From an uncultured Clostridia bacterium (GTDB lineage: Bacteria; Bacillota; Clostridia; Peptostreptococcales; Anaerovoracaceae), in assembly GCA_937915045.1 (NCBI GenBank), contig CALDNM010000061.1, forward strand, positions 1 through 7,789: 7,789 nucleotides of DNA. Direction: 5' to 3'. A model generated the notes under the pieces. The model was not told the DNA's origin. It was given only the letters and a program-made list of their open reading frames with translations, and did no database searches. Both the position numbers and the translations under genes were made by a program. Shown in pieces: positions 1 to 6,418 of the stretch (position 1 is its first letter; every line of letters begins with the position of its first letter).

Positions 1-1272
1 GCACTTGGTCATTCACTTGGCGTAACGAGCGATTTCCTTTATCCCGTGATAATATGCGTTGCGGTCATTACTATATTCACTACGCCGGTATTTATAAAAT
101 CATCAGACCGGATCTATCGCTTAACTAAAAAAATACTCCCGGACAGGCTGATAAAGTTCATCGCGAAAAACACGACAGAAAAAAGTCCGGATTGTGAACG
201 CGACAGCGACTGGAAACGTTACATCAAAAAGTATATGAGCAGGACTGTGATATGCAGCGCCGCGCTGTTCCTTATATTTTTCATGGGAGGAGATATATTC
301 GATAATAACGAGGCTGCTGAGAACCTCGGGTTTTCACCTCTCTCTGAGACAATAATCGTCATAGCGGTCATGATAGTTCCGATAGCTGTGCTGCTGTCCG
401 GAAGAGGACATATTTTCATGAAATTATGGCTCAAGGATCGCAAGAACAGGATGCCGCTCATGACACTCAGAGTACTGCGGAGTGTTATCGCTGTTTTCTT
501 CATCGGTATCACGATCAGACATTTCATGGGGACGTCATTCGCTATCGTGGCATTTCCTACGGCACTGATGCTTATCCTAATAGTCAGAACAGATTATGTG
601 CGGGGAAAATCGATAAAGCTCGAGGCAAGGTTTATTGCTAATGTAAATGAGCGTATCCTTCAGCGCAGGAAAAAGGAGCATTCTTCAGCGGGACATAATA
701 CGTGGCTTGGTGAAAAGCTTTTCGTTGCGGAATTCGTACTTCAGGCATGTGAAGATGATTTTGATATAAAAACGCTGAACAGTTACAGGTTTTTTGATGT
801 AATGATCATGAAGGTCATACGCGATGGCAGGCATTTCAATATGCCGGGGCCGGAACAGCAGCTGAGAGAAGGCGATGTACTGCAGGCGATCAGCAGCAGG
901 GATCAACTCGAAGCTTTTCTGATGATGATGGAAAAAAAGGAAAGAATAAAGGGAAACAAACGGAGTATCACACCTCTCAGAGAGTATATGTATCGTGAGA
1001 CGCTGGATCACGTGCCAACGGAGAACCAGATAATGAGCGTTGCGATACCGGTGGAAAAAGAGCATTTCTTTGCCGGAAAGTCGATCAAAGCTTCAGGCTT
1101 CAGAGATAAATACAAAGGCTTTATTGTCGGGATCGAAAGGGGCAATCTGCCTATAGTCGATCCGAATATCAGCACGGTGATCGAGGAGGGCGACATAATA
1201 TGGGCGCTCGGGACATCGGAAATGGCTGAACATATGCTCGAAGACGGCCTTCTTGATGAAGGGGCAGAGTAA
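1..1272 (+). CDS. Cation:proton antiporter with two C-terminal TrkA-C domains (5'-partial)
   Basis: The reading frame is open from the first base (ALGHSLGVTSDFLYPV...), so the start lies upstream; an in-frame GTG at 46 is internal to a membrane segment and is not the real start. The visible 423 residues begin with the end of a membrane transport domain: hydrophobic segments lie near residues 15-32, 83-97, 116-133, 162-171 and 180-195. The 'LYP(V/I)I...VITIFTTP' stretch is typical of the last part of the Na+/H+ exchanger domain of the CPA1/CPA2 superfamily. Two soluble domains follow, at about residues 240-310 and 345-415. Each ends in a 'GD(V/I)(L/I)xAxxxxxxxE' pattern (REGDVLQAISSRDQ; EEGDIIWALGTSEM), the signature of TrkA-C/RCK-C domains that bind ligands and gate transport. 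Expected role: proton-coupled Na+ or K+ transport at the cytoplasmic membrane. The ion is unknown. Family is confident, substrate is not. Confidence 0.85.
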   Translation, partial: ALGHSLGVTSDFLYPVIICVAVITIFTTPVFIKSSDRIYRLTKKILPDRLIKFIAKNTTEKSPDCERDSDWKRYIKKYMSRTVICSAALFLIFFMGGDIFDNNEAAENLGFSPLSETIIVIAVMIVPIAVLLSGRGHIFMKLWLKDRKNRMPLMTLRVLRSVIAVFFIGITIRHFMGTSFAIVAFPTALMLILIVRTDYVRGKSIKLEARFIANVNERILQRRKKEHSSAGHNTWLGEKLFVAEFVLQACEDDFDIKTLNSYRFFDVMIMKVIRDGRHFNMPGPEQQLREGDVLQAISSRDQLEAFLMMMEKKERIKGNKRSITPLREYMYRETLDHVPTENQIMSVAIPVEKEHFFAGKSIKASGFRDKYKGFIVGIERGNLPIVDPNISTVIEEGDIIWALGTSEMAEHMLEDGLLDEGAE

Positions 1273-1309
1273 AGTCACGATTTTTTTTACAGAAGTATCA
1301 TCTCTATCA

Positions 1310-1338
1310 TTGCAAGAAAAGTCTGCTAATGATAAAAT
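1310..1338 (+). promoter_or_regulatory. Probable sigma-A promoter of the cysteine desulfidase gene
   Basis: TTGCAA (1310-1315) and TAAAAT (1333-1338) are separated by exactly 17 bases, each close to the -35 and -10 consensus. Transcription would start near 1345, giving a leader of about 45 nt before the ATG at 1392. The region is AT-rich and lies between two genes that look functionally unrelated, which supports independent transcription of the downstream gene. Seen by eye only; no expression data. Confidence 0.55.
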
Positions 1339-1350
1339 AATAACATAAGT

Positions 1351-1362
1351 AATAATATTATT
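1351..1362. repeat. Perfect 12-bp AT palindrome in the leader
   Basis: AATAATATTATT is identical to its reverse complement and lies a few bases downstream of the predicted transcription start and about 30 nt before the start codon. The position would suit an operator for a repressor, but an all-AT palindrome in AT-rich DNA can easily occur by chance. No regulator gene is adjacent. Confidence 0.3.
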
Positions 1363-1378
1363 TCAATTTTACACGATA

Positions 1379-1386
1379 AGAGGTGG
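1379..1386 (+). promoter_or_regulatory. Ribosome binding site that fixes the start at 1392
   Basis: AGAGGTGG lies 5 nt before the ATG at 1392. An in-frame GTG at 1383 gives three more codons but sits inside this Shine-Dalgarno sequence and has no site of its own, so ATG 1392 is preferred. Confidence 0.75.
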
Positions 1387-1391
1387 ATAAT

Positions 1392-2678
1392 ATGAAAAAA
1401 GGAGATTTAAAGTATGATGCTTTCGTTCAGATACTGAACGAGGAACTCGTACCGGCTATGGGCTGTACAGAGCCGATTTCACTGGCTTTTGTAGCTGCGA
1501 AGGCAAGAGAGGTCCTTGGATGCCTTCCTGATAAAGTGGAAGTCGGAGGAAGCGGCAGCATTATCAAGAATGTAAAGAGTGTTATAGTCCCGAATACGGA
1601 CGGCATGAAAGGCATGGAAGCAGCGGCAGCTATTGGTATCGTCGCAGGTAATTCCGACAAGGAACTCGAGGTCATCGCCGATGTCACAAAGACTCAGATC
1701 GAGGAGATGAAAGACTTCCTGAAGAATGTGCCTATCAAGGTATATCATCAGAACAGCGGACTCGTTTTCGATATTGTAGTTAAAGTATTCAAGGGAGATT
1801 CATACGCGATGGTAAGAGTCGCGAACAACCATACGAATATCGTGCATATAGAAAAGGACGGAGAGATCATTCTCGATACGGATCCGACTAAGGGCGGAGA
1901 TGAAAATCAGACTGACAGGACTCTTCTTACAATGAAAGACATCTGGGAATTTGCTCATGATGTAGACATAGCGGATGTCAAGGATCTTCTCGATACACAG
2001 ATCAAATACAATACAGCCATTTCCGAAGAAGGACTTAAAAATGACTGGGGAGCGAACATCGGAAGTACGATGATCAAATCATACGGAAATGATGTCAGGA
2101 CAAGAGCTAAAGCTATGGCAGCAGCAGGTTCGGACGCGAGGATGAACGGATGCGAACTTCCTGTAGTCATCAACTCCGGAAGCGGAAACCAGGGGATCAC
2201 GGTCACAATGCCTGTTGTAGTATACGCGGAAGAACTTAAAAAGTCGGACGAGGAAAGATACAGAGCGCTCGTACTCTCAAATCTTATTTCTGTGCATATA
2301 AAGACACCTATCGGTGTTCTTTCGGCTTACTGCGGGGCTGTCAGCGCCGGAGCAGGTGCCGGAGCGGCAGTGACATATCTGCTGGGCGGAGGATATGAGG
2401 ACATATGCTACGCTGTCAGCAACGCTATATCGGCGATATCAGGTATAGTATGTGATGGAGCTAAATCATCATGCGCTATGAAGATCGTGAATGGAGTCGA
2501 AGCCGGTATTTTCGGCGGCGATATGTACAAAGGCGGAAATAAATTCGAAGCCGGAGAAGGACTTGTCGGCGATGATATAGAAGGTACTATCGCGAACGTC
2601 GGAAGACTTGGAAAAGACGGCATGGAAGGTACCAATGACGAGATCATCGACATCATGGTCGGTACAGGTGAAAACTAA
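1392..2678 (+). CDS. cyuA: L-cysteine desulfidase family protein (UPF0597, CyuA/YhaM-like)
   Basis: This is a 428-residue cytoplasmic protein, close to full family length (E. coli YhaM/CyuA is about 436). Such enzymes carry a [4Fe-4S] cluster and break L-cysteine into pyruvate, ammonia and sulfide; relatives belong to the serine dehydratase alpha-chain fold. Counting from ATG 1392, the N-terminal motif PAMGCTEPI places a Cys at residue 25, and further cysteines are at 314, 354 and 361 (SAYCGAV; IVCDGAKSSC). The spacings of 40 and 7 residues match, from memory, the conserved cysteines of the characterised Methanocaldococcus jannaschii enzyme (25, 282, 322, 329). Glycine-rich motifs GGSGSIIKN (about 52-60) and NSGSGNQGITV (about 261-271) are also family hallmarks. 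It appears monocistronic: its own promoter lies upstream and a hairpin terminator follows. The family is confident. The substrate could be cysteine or a related amino acid, because UPF0597 members are often annotated only generically. Confidence 0.9.
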   Translation: MKKGDLKYDAFVQILNEELVPAMGCTEPISLAFVAAKAREVLGCLPDKVEVGGSGSIIKNVKSVIVPNTDGMKGMEAAAAIGIVAGNSDKELEVIADVTKTQIEEMKDFLKNVPIKVYHQNSGLVFDIVVKVFKGDSYAMVRVANNHTNIVHIEKDGEIILDTDPTKGGDENQTDRTLLTMKDIWEFAHDVDIADVKDLLDTQIKYNTAISEEGLKNDWGANIGSTMIKSYGNDVRTRAKAMAAAGSDARMNGCELPVVINSGSGNQGITVTMPVVVYAEELKKSDEERYRALVLSNLISVHIKTPIGVLSAYCGAVSAGAGAGAAVTYLLGGGYEDICYAVSNAISAISGIVCDGAKSSCAMKIVNGVEAGIFGGDMYKGGNKFEAGEGLVGDDIEGTIANVGRLGKDGMEGTNDEIIDIMVGTGEN

Positions 2679-2706
2679 AAATATGAATTAATTACAAATA
2701 TTGTCA

Positions 2707-2738
2707 AAAAGTGCTTGCGTTTTCGCGCAGGCACTTTT
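2707..2738 (+). terminator. Intrinsic terminator after the cysteine desulfidase gene
   Basis: A 13-bp stem pairs AAAAGTGCTTGCG (2707-2719) with CGCAGGCACTTTT (2726-2738), with a single T-G wobble and the 6-nt loop TTTTCG. The 3' arm ends in a run of four T's on the + strand. On the opposite strand the 5' arm gives five T's, so the hairpin could act in both directions. It begins 29 nt after the stop codon and separates this gene from the pilus operon. Confidence 0.85.
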
Positions 2739-2743
2739 ATAAT
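2715..2743 (+). promoter_or_regulatory. Possible tad operon promoter overlapping the terminator hairpin
   Basis: A perfect -10 consensus TATAAT (2738-2743) directly follows the hairpin. TTGCGT (2715-2720) stands 17 bases upstream as a weak -35 (matching only the TTG), lying within the stem. Transcription would start near 2750, about 50 nt before the cpaF start. No better -35/-10 pair was seen between here and 2803. Plausible but unproven. Confidence 0.4.
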
Positions 2744-2802
2744 AGTCTTATCAATGGAAATATATGTAAATACTTCTATATACAGTAATTATCGGAGCTA
2801 AT

Positions 2803-4038
2803 ATGAAAACTAGCAGAAAAGAGCCTGACATAAAAAAGATCCTGAATGAGATACGCGGGATCCTGACATACGATGATGATCGTGTATCCGACGCGGAAGT
2901 GATGGGAGTGATAGAGAATCATCTTTTTGTCTCTGACGAAACATATATGTGTGATCATCATGAACTCGGCAAGCTCGTTCACAGGATCTTCTGCTCGCTC
3001 AGGAAAGACCTTGACATAATTGAACCTTATGTAGACGATCCGGCTGTTTCTGAAATAATGATAAACGGCAAGGACAATATATTTATAGAGAAAAATGGAA
3101 AGATACAGAAGACCGGCATGCGCTTTGAGACTACAGAAGAACTTGAGGAAGTCATAAGAAGGACAGCGTCAAGAGTACATCGTGAGATAAATGAACTGCA
3201 TCCGATAGTCGACGCCAGGCTCGAAGATGGTTCGAGAGTGAATGCTGTATATAAAAACGTAGCTTTTGGAGGGCCTATATTCACGATAAGAAAATTCCCG
3301 GAAAAAGCATATACGATGGATGACATGCTGCGCTTCGGGACACTGACTGAGGAGTGCGCCGAATACCTGAGGGTCTTAGTCCAGACAGGATATAACATCT
3401 TCATAAGCGGAGGCACATCATCGGGAAAGACGACTCTTCTGAATGTACTGTCCAATTTTATACCGGGACACGAGAGAGTGATCGTTATAGAAGATTCGCT
3501 GGAACTCCAGATCAACAACATAGACAATATAGTTCGCCTTGAATGCAAGAACGCCAACATGTCAGGAAGGGGTCAGGTCACTATGCAGGACCTCATAAAG
3601 TCCAGCCTCAGGATGAGACCGGACAGGATCATAGTCGGAGAAGTCAGGGGTAAAGAAGTCATGGATATGATCAACGCGATGAATACAGGACACGATGGCA
3701 GTCTGAGCACAGGGCATGGCAACTCGATAGAAGGTATGCTAAGAAGACTCGAATCGATGTTTCTCCAGGCAGCGGATTTTCCAATAGAAGCTATACGCTC
3801 TCAGATCGCTGAAGGAATAGACGTGATAGTACATCTTGGGCGTCTTGAAGGGATCGGAAGGAGAGTGCTCGCGATATCGGAAATAGAAGCCGTGAGCGGC
3901 GGACGCATAGAGACAAATCCGCTGTTTATATACAAAGCGGGGACCGGGCTTGAACGTACCGGGAACAAACTTGTAAACAGAGAAAAACTGGAACTGAAAG
4001 GGAATATGACAGATGGAAACGGATTACGCGACATATGA
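2803..4038 (+). CDS. cpaF: CpaF/TadA-type pilus assembly ATPase
   Basis: This is a 411-residue cytoplasmic secretion ATPase of the VirB11/GspE superfamily that would form a hexamer and power Tad pilus assembly. An N-terminal domain (about 1-75) is followed by the 'EPYVDDPAVSEIMING' region typical of CpaF. Walker A is GGTSSGKT (203-210), the Asp box is VIEDSLELQI (228-237), Walker B is RIIVGEVRG (275-283) and the His box is GHDGSLSTGHGNS (296-308). All nucleotide-binding motifs appear intact. The ATG at 2803 is preceded by CGGAG with a 5-nt spacer. It is the first gene of the operon and overlaps tadB by 26 nt, suggesting translational coupling. CpaF/TadA of Tad systems can work for both extension and retraction in studied species; that is family knowledge and not shown here. 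Confidence 0.95.
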   Translation: MKTSRKEPDIKKILNEIRGILTYDDDRVSDAEVMGVIENHLFVSDETYMCDHHELGKLVHRIFCSLRKDLDIIEPYVDDPAVSEIMINGKDNIFIEKNGKIQKTGMRFETTEELEEVIRRTASRVHREINELHPIVDARLEDGSRVNAVYKNVAFGGPIFTIRKFPEKAYTMDDMLRFGTLTEECAEYLRVLVQTGYNIFISGGTSSGKTTLLNVLSNFIPGHERVIVIEDSLELQINNIDNIVRLECKNANMSGRGQVTMQDLIKSSLRMRPDRIIVGEVRGKEVMDMINAMNTGHDGSLSTGHGNSIEGMLRRLESMFLQAADFPIEAIRSQIAEGIDVIVHLGRLEGIGRRVLAISEIEAVSGGRIETNPLFIYKAGTGLERTGNKLVNREKLELKGNMTDGNGLRDI

Positions 4039-4759
4039 ATTATCAAAACCTGAAAAGCGGAAATTTCTCATACTTATGTACGCGTTCATTTTCGCTATAT
4101 GCCTGTTGTTTTATCACAGCATCATCCTCTCCGCTGTATGCGGGATCATGTCTGTTTTCTGCGTGGACAGATATGCTGCCGCGCTTGCGGAAAAAAGGAG
4201 GACACTTCTCTCACATCAGTTCAAAGATCTTCTCTATTCACTTTCAGCTTCGATAGCCACGGGCAGGCAAATGGAAGAATCGATAGCCGAAGCGTATGAG
4301 AATATGAGACTCATATACGCGGACGATACTCCGATGGTAAAGGAACTAGGATACATGGTAAGAGCGATGAGGCATAATCACGAAAGTGAGGAAGAGCTTC
4401 TCGTGAGCCTTGCGAAAAGAAGTCACATCGAAGATATAAAGAATTTTGTGGATGTTTATCTGGCTTGCAGAACAACAGGAGGAGATCTGGAAAAAGTGAT
4501 CAGTGATTCGGGAGAAATACTAATGGATAAGATGGATATCGAGCGCGAGATAAAAACCCTCACATCGCAGAAACAGTTCGAAGGAAAGATCATTACAGTA
4601 ATGCCGCTTGCCGTTGTATTTTTTTTGAACGTTTTTTCGCCGGATTACCTACAGCCTATGTACACGACTATTGTCGGAAGGATCGTGATGACGCTTTCTC
4701 TAGCGGGGATCGTGGCGGCGTACCTTATAACAGAACGGCTTATGAAGATAGAGGTCTGA
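4013..4759 (+). CDS. tadB: TadB-like inner-membrane platform protein (type II secretion F domain)
   Basis: This is a 248-residue membrane protein. Two close hydrophobic segments lie near residues 18-50, then a cytoplasmic T2SSF (GspF-like) helical domain at about 65-185 with the pattern 'FKDLLYSLSASIATGRQMEESI' around 70-91 and 'VYLACRTTGGDLEKVI' around 148-163. Two more helices follow at about 191-208 and 220-240. This is the TadB layout: a platform protein contacting the CpaF ATPase and the TadC partner. The ATG at 4013 lies inside the end of cpaF, with AAAGGGA about 9 nt upstream, and the stop is one base before the next start. Assignment to TadB rather than TadC rests on gene order after cpaF and on the two N-terminal helices. 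Confidence 0.85.
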   Translation: METDYATYELSKPEKRKFLILMYAFIFAICLLFYHSIILSAVCGIMSVFCVDRYAAALAEKRRTLLSHQFKDLLYSLSASIATGRQMEESIAEAYENMRLIYADDTPMVKELGYMVRAMRHNHESEEELLVSLAKRSHIEDIKNFVDVYLACRTTGGDLEKVISDSGEILMDKMDIEREIKTLTSQKQFEGKIITVMPLAVVFFLNVFSPDYLQPMYTTIVGRIVMTLSLAGIVAAYLITERLMKIEV

Positions 4760-4760
4760 T

Positions 4761-5483
4761 ATGAAGAAGAAAAAAATATGTAAAGCTTTCCCAAAAGAAA
4801 AGTTTTTTGGGGAAGAAGGTGAAACAGAACTTCGTCTCCGCAAATTGTATGGGCAGGGAGACTATAAAGCAAAGGCGGAAAAACATCGAAAAAATATAAA
4901 GGAAATGTATGCTATTTTGATCGTTGTATTCGTGTTTGCCGCAGTATGGAACATATATGGGATGCTCAGCAGCGAGGCGGGGGTAAATAAGTCATCAGAC
5001 GGGAAGATCGTGTCGGTCAGCAGGCCGAGCGCGGGAGAAGGGACGCTTTATATAAACGCGAATGTCACAGCTTCGAAAAACGGAAAAACAATTTCGGACA
5101 AGAAAAGGTTAGCCATTGCTCCGGAAGACGCGGGAAACAGCGGAGCCTCAAAGAATGGAGCCGGAGGCATGCGAGATGAGACCGCGACGGAGACGATGCA
5201 GCGCAAAGTGGATTCCGCGGTGCGCGCGGTGAACAGCGATTCGAAGAGTGCGAAACTTATCCTTCCGGACAAGCTCTCTGACGGCACAAAACTGAGCTGG
5301 GAAGAGAGAAAAGAGAATGAACTTCCAATGATATTATTCGGCGCTGTGCTTTCAATGTTCCTTATATACAGGACAAGGTCGGCAGGCCTAGAGAAAGAGG
5401 AGGCCGCCGCAAGAAGTTCGATCATAAGAGAACAAACTTGTGCTTCTTCTCAATGCCGGAGTCGTACTGAACAAAGCCTTTAG
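4761..5483 (+). CDS. TadC-like platform protein, N-terminal part, reading frame disrupted
   Basis: The ATG at 4761 follows the tadB stop by one base and has AGAGG 6 nt upstream. The product begins with a charged cytoplasmic segment (KEKFFGEEGETELRLRKLYG) and a membrane helix at about 50-68. A polar, extracytoplasmic region of about 115 residues (about 70-185) follows, then a second helix at about 187-204 (LPMILFGAVLSMFLIY) and a basic/acidic linker, 'EKEEAAARSSIIRE'. After residue 224 the sequence becomes Cys/Ser/Arg-rich nonsense (QTCASSQCRSRTEQSL) and stops at 5483. The natural continuation, a T2SSF domain, is in another frame from 5428. Together these resemble a single clostridial TadC-type gene of roughly 365 residues broken by a frameshift. 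Alone, this piece would be a two-helix membrane protein lacking the F domain. I infer a truncated product or a sequence error. Confidence 0.7.
   Translation: MKKKKICKAFPKEKFFGEEGETELRLRKLYGQGDYKAKAEKHRKNIKEMYAILIVVFVFAAVWNIYGMLSSEAGVNKSSDGKIVSVSRPSAGEGTLYINANVTASKNGKTISDKKRLAIAPEDAGNSGASKNGAGGMRDETATETMQRKVDSAVRAVNSDSKSAKLILPDKLSDGTKLSWEERKENELPMILFGAVLSMFLIYRTRSAGLEKEEAAARSSIIREQTCASSQCRSRTEQSL
5428..5440 (+). other. Frameshift junction in the tadC-like gene
   Basis: The first frame reads SSIIRE up to 5432, while the T2SSF frame becomes open right after a TAA at 5425-5427 and reads ENKLVLLLNAG from 5428. Related TadC-type proteins normally have about five residues, including a Pro, between 'RE' and 'NKL'. 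These are absent in both frames, so a loss of about 17 nt fits better than a single-base slip. The bases around the join repeat GAA/AAC-like words, which could favour a slippage deletion. Confidence 0.55.
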
Positions 5484-5850
5484 AAAAATTATGACGGATT
5501 ATGAAAGACTGCGCGGAGATGAAGAGAAGTACTTTTATGAGCAGCTTCGAAGCGTCTATATGACGATGGATGAGACGAACAGTCCGATGCATGTGGAATT
5601 CGCCGCGTTCGCGAAACGCAGCGAAGTGAGAGAACTCATGAGGCTTTCGAATATCCTTTCGGACAATGTGAACAAAGGATATGATCTTGCCGAAAAACTG
5701 CAGAGGGAAAGTGAAGTGCTTTGGTTCGCGAGGAAAAAGCAGTCCGAGGAAAACGGCAGGATTGCTGAGACTAAGCTTACGCTCCCGCTGATGATATTGC
5801 TGCTTGTAATGATCATGATCACTATCGCTCCGGCGATGATGGAAATGTAA
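5440..5850 (+). CDS. TadC-like platform protein, C-terminal T2SSF fragment
   Basis: This frame encodes the C-terminal half of a TadC/GspF platform protein. The start 'LLLNAGVVLNKAFRKI' is the first helix pair of a T2SSF domain. A helical cytoplasmic region with 'FAKRSEVRELMRLSNIL' and 'GYDLAEKLQRESEVLWFARKK' follows, then a terminal membrane helix at about 114-131 (LTLPLMILLLVMIMITIAP). The GTG at 5440 is only the first possible start after the TAA at 5425; there is no Shine-Dalgarno sequence before it and it lies in the middle of a conserved helix, so independent translation is doubtful. It overlaps the upstream fragment by 44 nt in a different frame. The sequence after the join is well preserved, which suggests that the disruption is recent or an artefact. 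A 26-nt gap separates it from the pilin gene. Confidence 0.7.
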   Translation: MLLLNAGVVLNKAFRKIMTDYERLRGDEEKYFYEQLRSVYMTMDETNSPMHVEFAAFAKRSEVRELMRLSNILSDNVNKGYDLAEKLQRESEVLWFARKKQSEENGRIAETKLTLPLMILLLVMIMITIAPAMMEM

Positions 5851-5861
5851 AACAAAAGGAA

Positions 5862-5869
5862 AGAGAGGA
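5862..5869 (+). promoter_or_regulatory. Strong ribosome binding site of the pilin gene
   Basis: AGAGAGGA stands 7 nt before the ATG at 5877, in a purine-rich 26-nt spacer. It supports the small pilin frame as a real gene and suits a product needed in many copies. Confidence 0.65.
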
Positions 5870-5876
5870 AAATAAG

Positions 5877-6035
5877 ATGAAAAGACTGAAGAAAATACTC
5901 GTAAATGATGCTGGTATGGAGATGGTGCAGGTAGGAATTTTGATCGCGATCGCAATCATCCTCGGCTTGATTTTTAAGAGCCAGATCGTGGATTTTGTTA
6001 ATAAAGTTTTTGATAATCTCAACGCCGGATTCTGA
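5877..6035 (+). CDS. flp: Flp1-type type IVb pilin (major Tad pilin candidate)
   Basis: This short gene encodes 52 residues: a basic leader (MKRLKKILVNDAG), then a hydrophobic helix at about residues 19-33 (VGILIAIAIILGLIF) and an amphipathic tail (KSQIVDFVNKVFDNLNAGF). The size, the leader-Gly-helix layout and the 'IFKxQIxxFVN' tail match the Flp1-like pilins of Firmicutes, the subunits of the Tad pilus fibre. Cleavage by a prepilin peptidase is predicted after Gly13. The residue five after it is Gln18, not the Glu usual in type IV pilins; Glu15 is at +2. It is the only gene in the locus of this size, has a strong ribosome binding site, and its TGA overlaps the next ATG by one base (TGATG). 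No separate pilin promoter was recognised. Confidence 0.85.
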   Translation: MKRLKKILVNDAGMEMVQVGILIAIAIILGLIFKSQIVDFVNKVFDNLNAGF

Positions 6036-6418
6036 TGCTGCGAGATAAAAAAGGCACGACGACAGTCGAGGCTGCTGTCGTCCTGCCGCTTGTGATCCTG
6101 ACTTTGATATCAGTGATCTTCATCATGATAAATATGTACTGCGAGATACATTCAAATGTGAGAAATCATCTGGCAGTCAACGAAGAGACCGGAAAAATTT
6201 CCGGAACGGTCAGGACGTATAAAAACAGGCCTGAAGGTATATCGCTCAGGGAAGGGACCCATCTGTTCCGCAAATGCGTTTATGGGACGGAGACGCTCGA
6301 ACTGAAAAAGGGAGGACTGCTGGATCATTCGATATCACGCGACATGGAAAGCAGAGGTTATTGCATAGATGAAAAGAAACTTGCGAGATATGTGGATTTT
6401 TTCGATAAGGGGACGTAG
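6035..6418 (+). CDS. TadE-like pseudopilin
   Basis: This is a 127-residue protein with a short basic leader and the class III prepilin-type site KKG7|TTTVEAAVVLPL. Glu12 sits at position +5 after Gly7, and a single hydrophobic helix spans about 11-33, followed by a soluble extracytoplasmic domain. 'TxEAAxVLPL' is the hallmark of TadE/TadF minor pilins, which Tad systems need for pilus assembly or initiation. Three cysteines (36, 81, 110) are present, but no disulfide can be claimed. The ATG overlaps the pilin stop by one base and there is only a weak GGA upstream, so translation probably depends on coupling to the pilin gene. TadE or TadF cannot be told apart here. Confidence 0.8.
   Translation: MLRDKKGTTTVEAAVVLPLVILTLISVIFIMINMYCEIHSNVRNHLAVNEETGKISGTVRTYKNRPEGISLREGTHLFRKCVYGTETLELKKGGLLDHSISRDMESRGYCIDEKKLARYVDFFDKGT

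Noticed and set aside
1248..1288. A CCTTC/GAAGG hairpin (1248-1262) followed by a T8 tract (1281-1288) as a terminator of the antiporter gene
   Set aside because: The stem is only 5 bp and lies about 18 nt before the T tract, so it does not form a proper intrinsic terminator.
1383..1391. GTG at 1383 as the start of the cysteine desulfidase
   Set aside because: It lies within the Shine-Dalgarno sequence serving the ATG at 1392; using the ATG also puts the motif Cys at residue 25 as in the characterised homologue.
1273..2802. Riboswitch, tRNA or CRISPR elements in the two intergenic gaps
   Set aside because: Both gaps are about 120 nt and contain only promoter-like and terminator-like sequences; no tandem repeats or cloverleaf-type folds were seen.
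3027..3560. A 177-codon open frame on the - strand inside cpaF
   Set aside because: It is the complement of a well-conserved ATPase coding region, and its Ser/Pro/Phe-rich translation has no recognisable domain.
5424..5445. Programmed ribosomal frameshifting as an explanation of the split tadC-like gene
   Set aside because: No convincing slippery heptamer or downstream pseudoknot was seen, the shift needed is +1/-2, and conserved residues are missing at the join, which a frameshift would not restore.
5422..5955. A 177-codon - strand open frame across the tadC-like fragment and pilin
   Set aside because: It runs opposite to recognisable T2SSF and Flp1 sequences, its His/Phe/Ser-rich product matches nothing known to me, and no ribosome binding site was evident.
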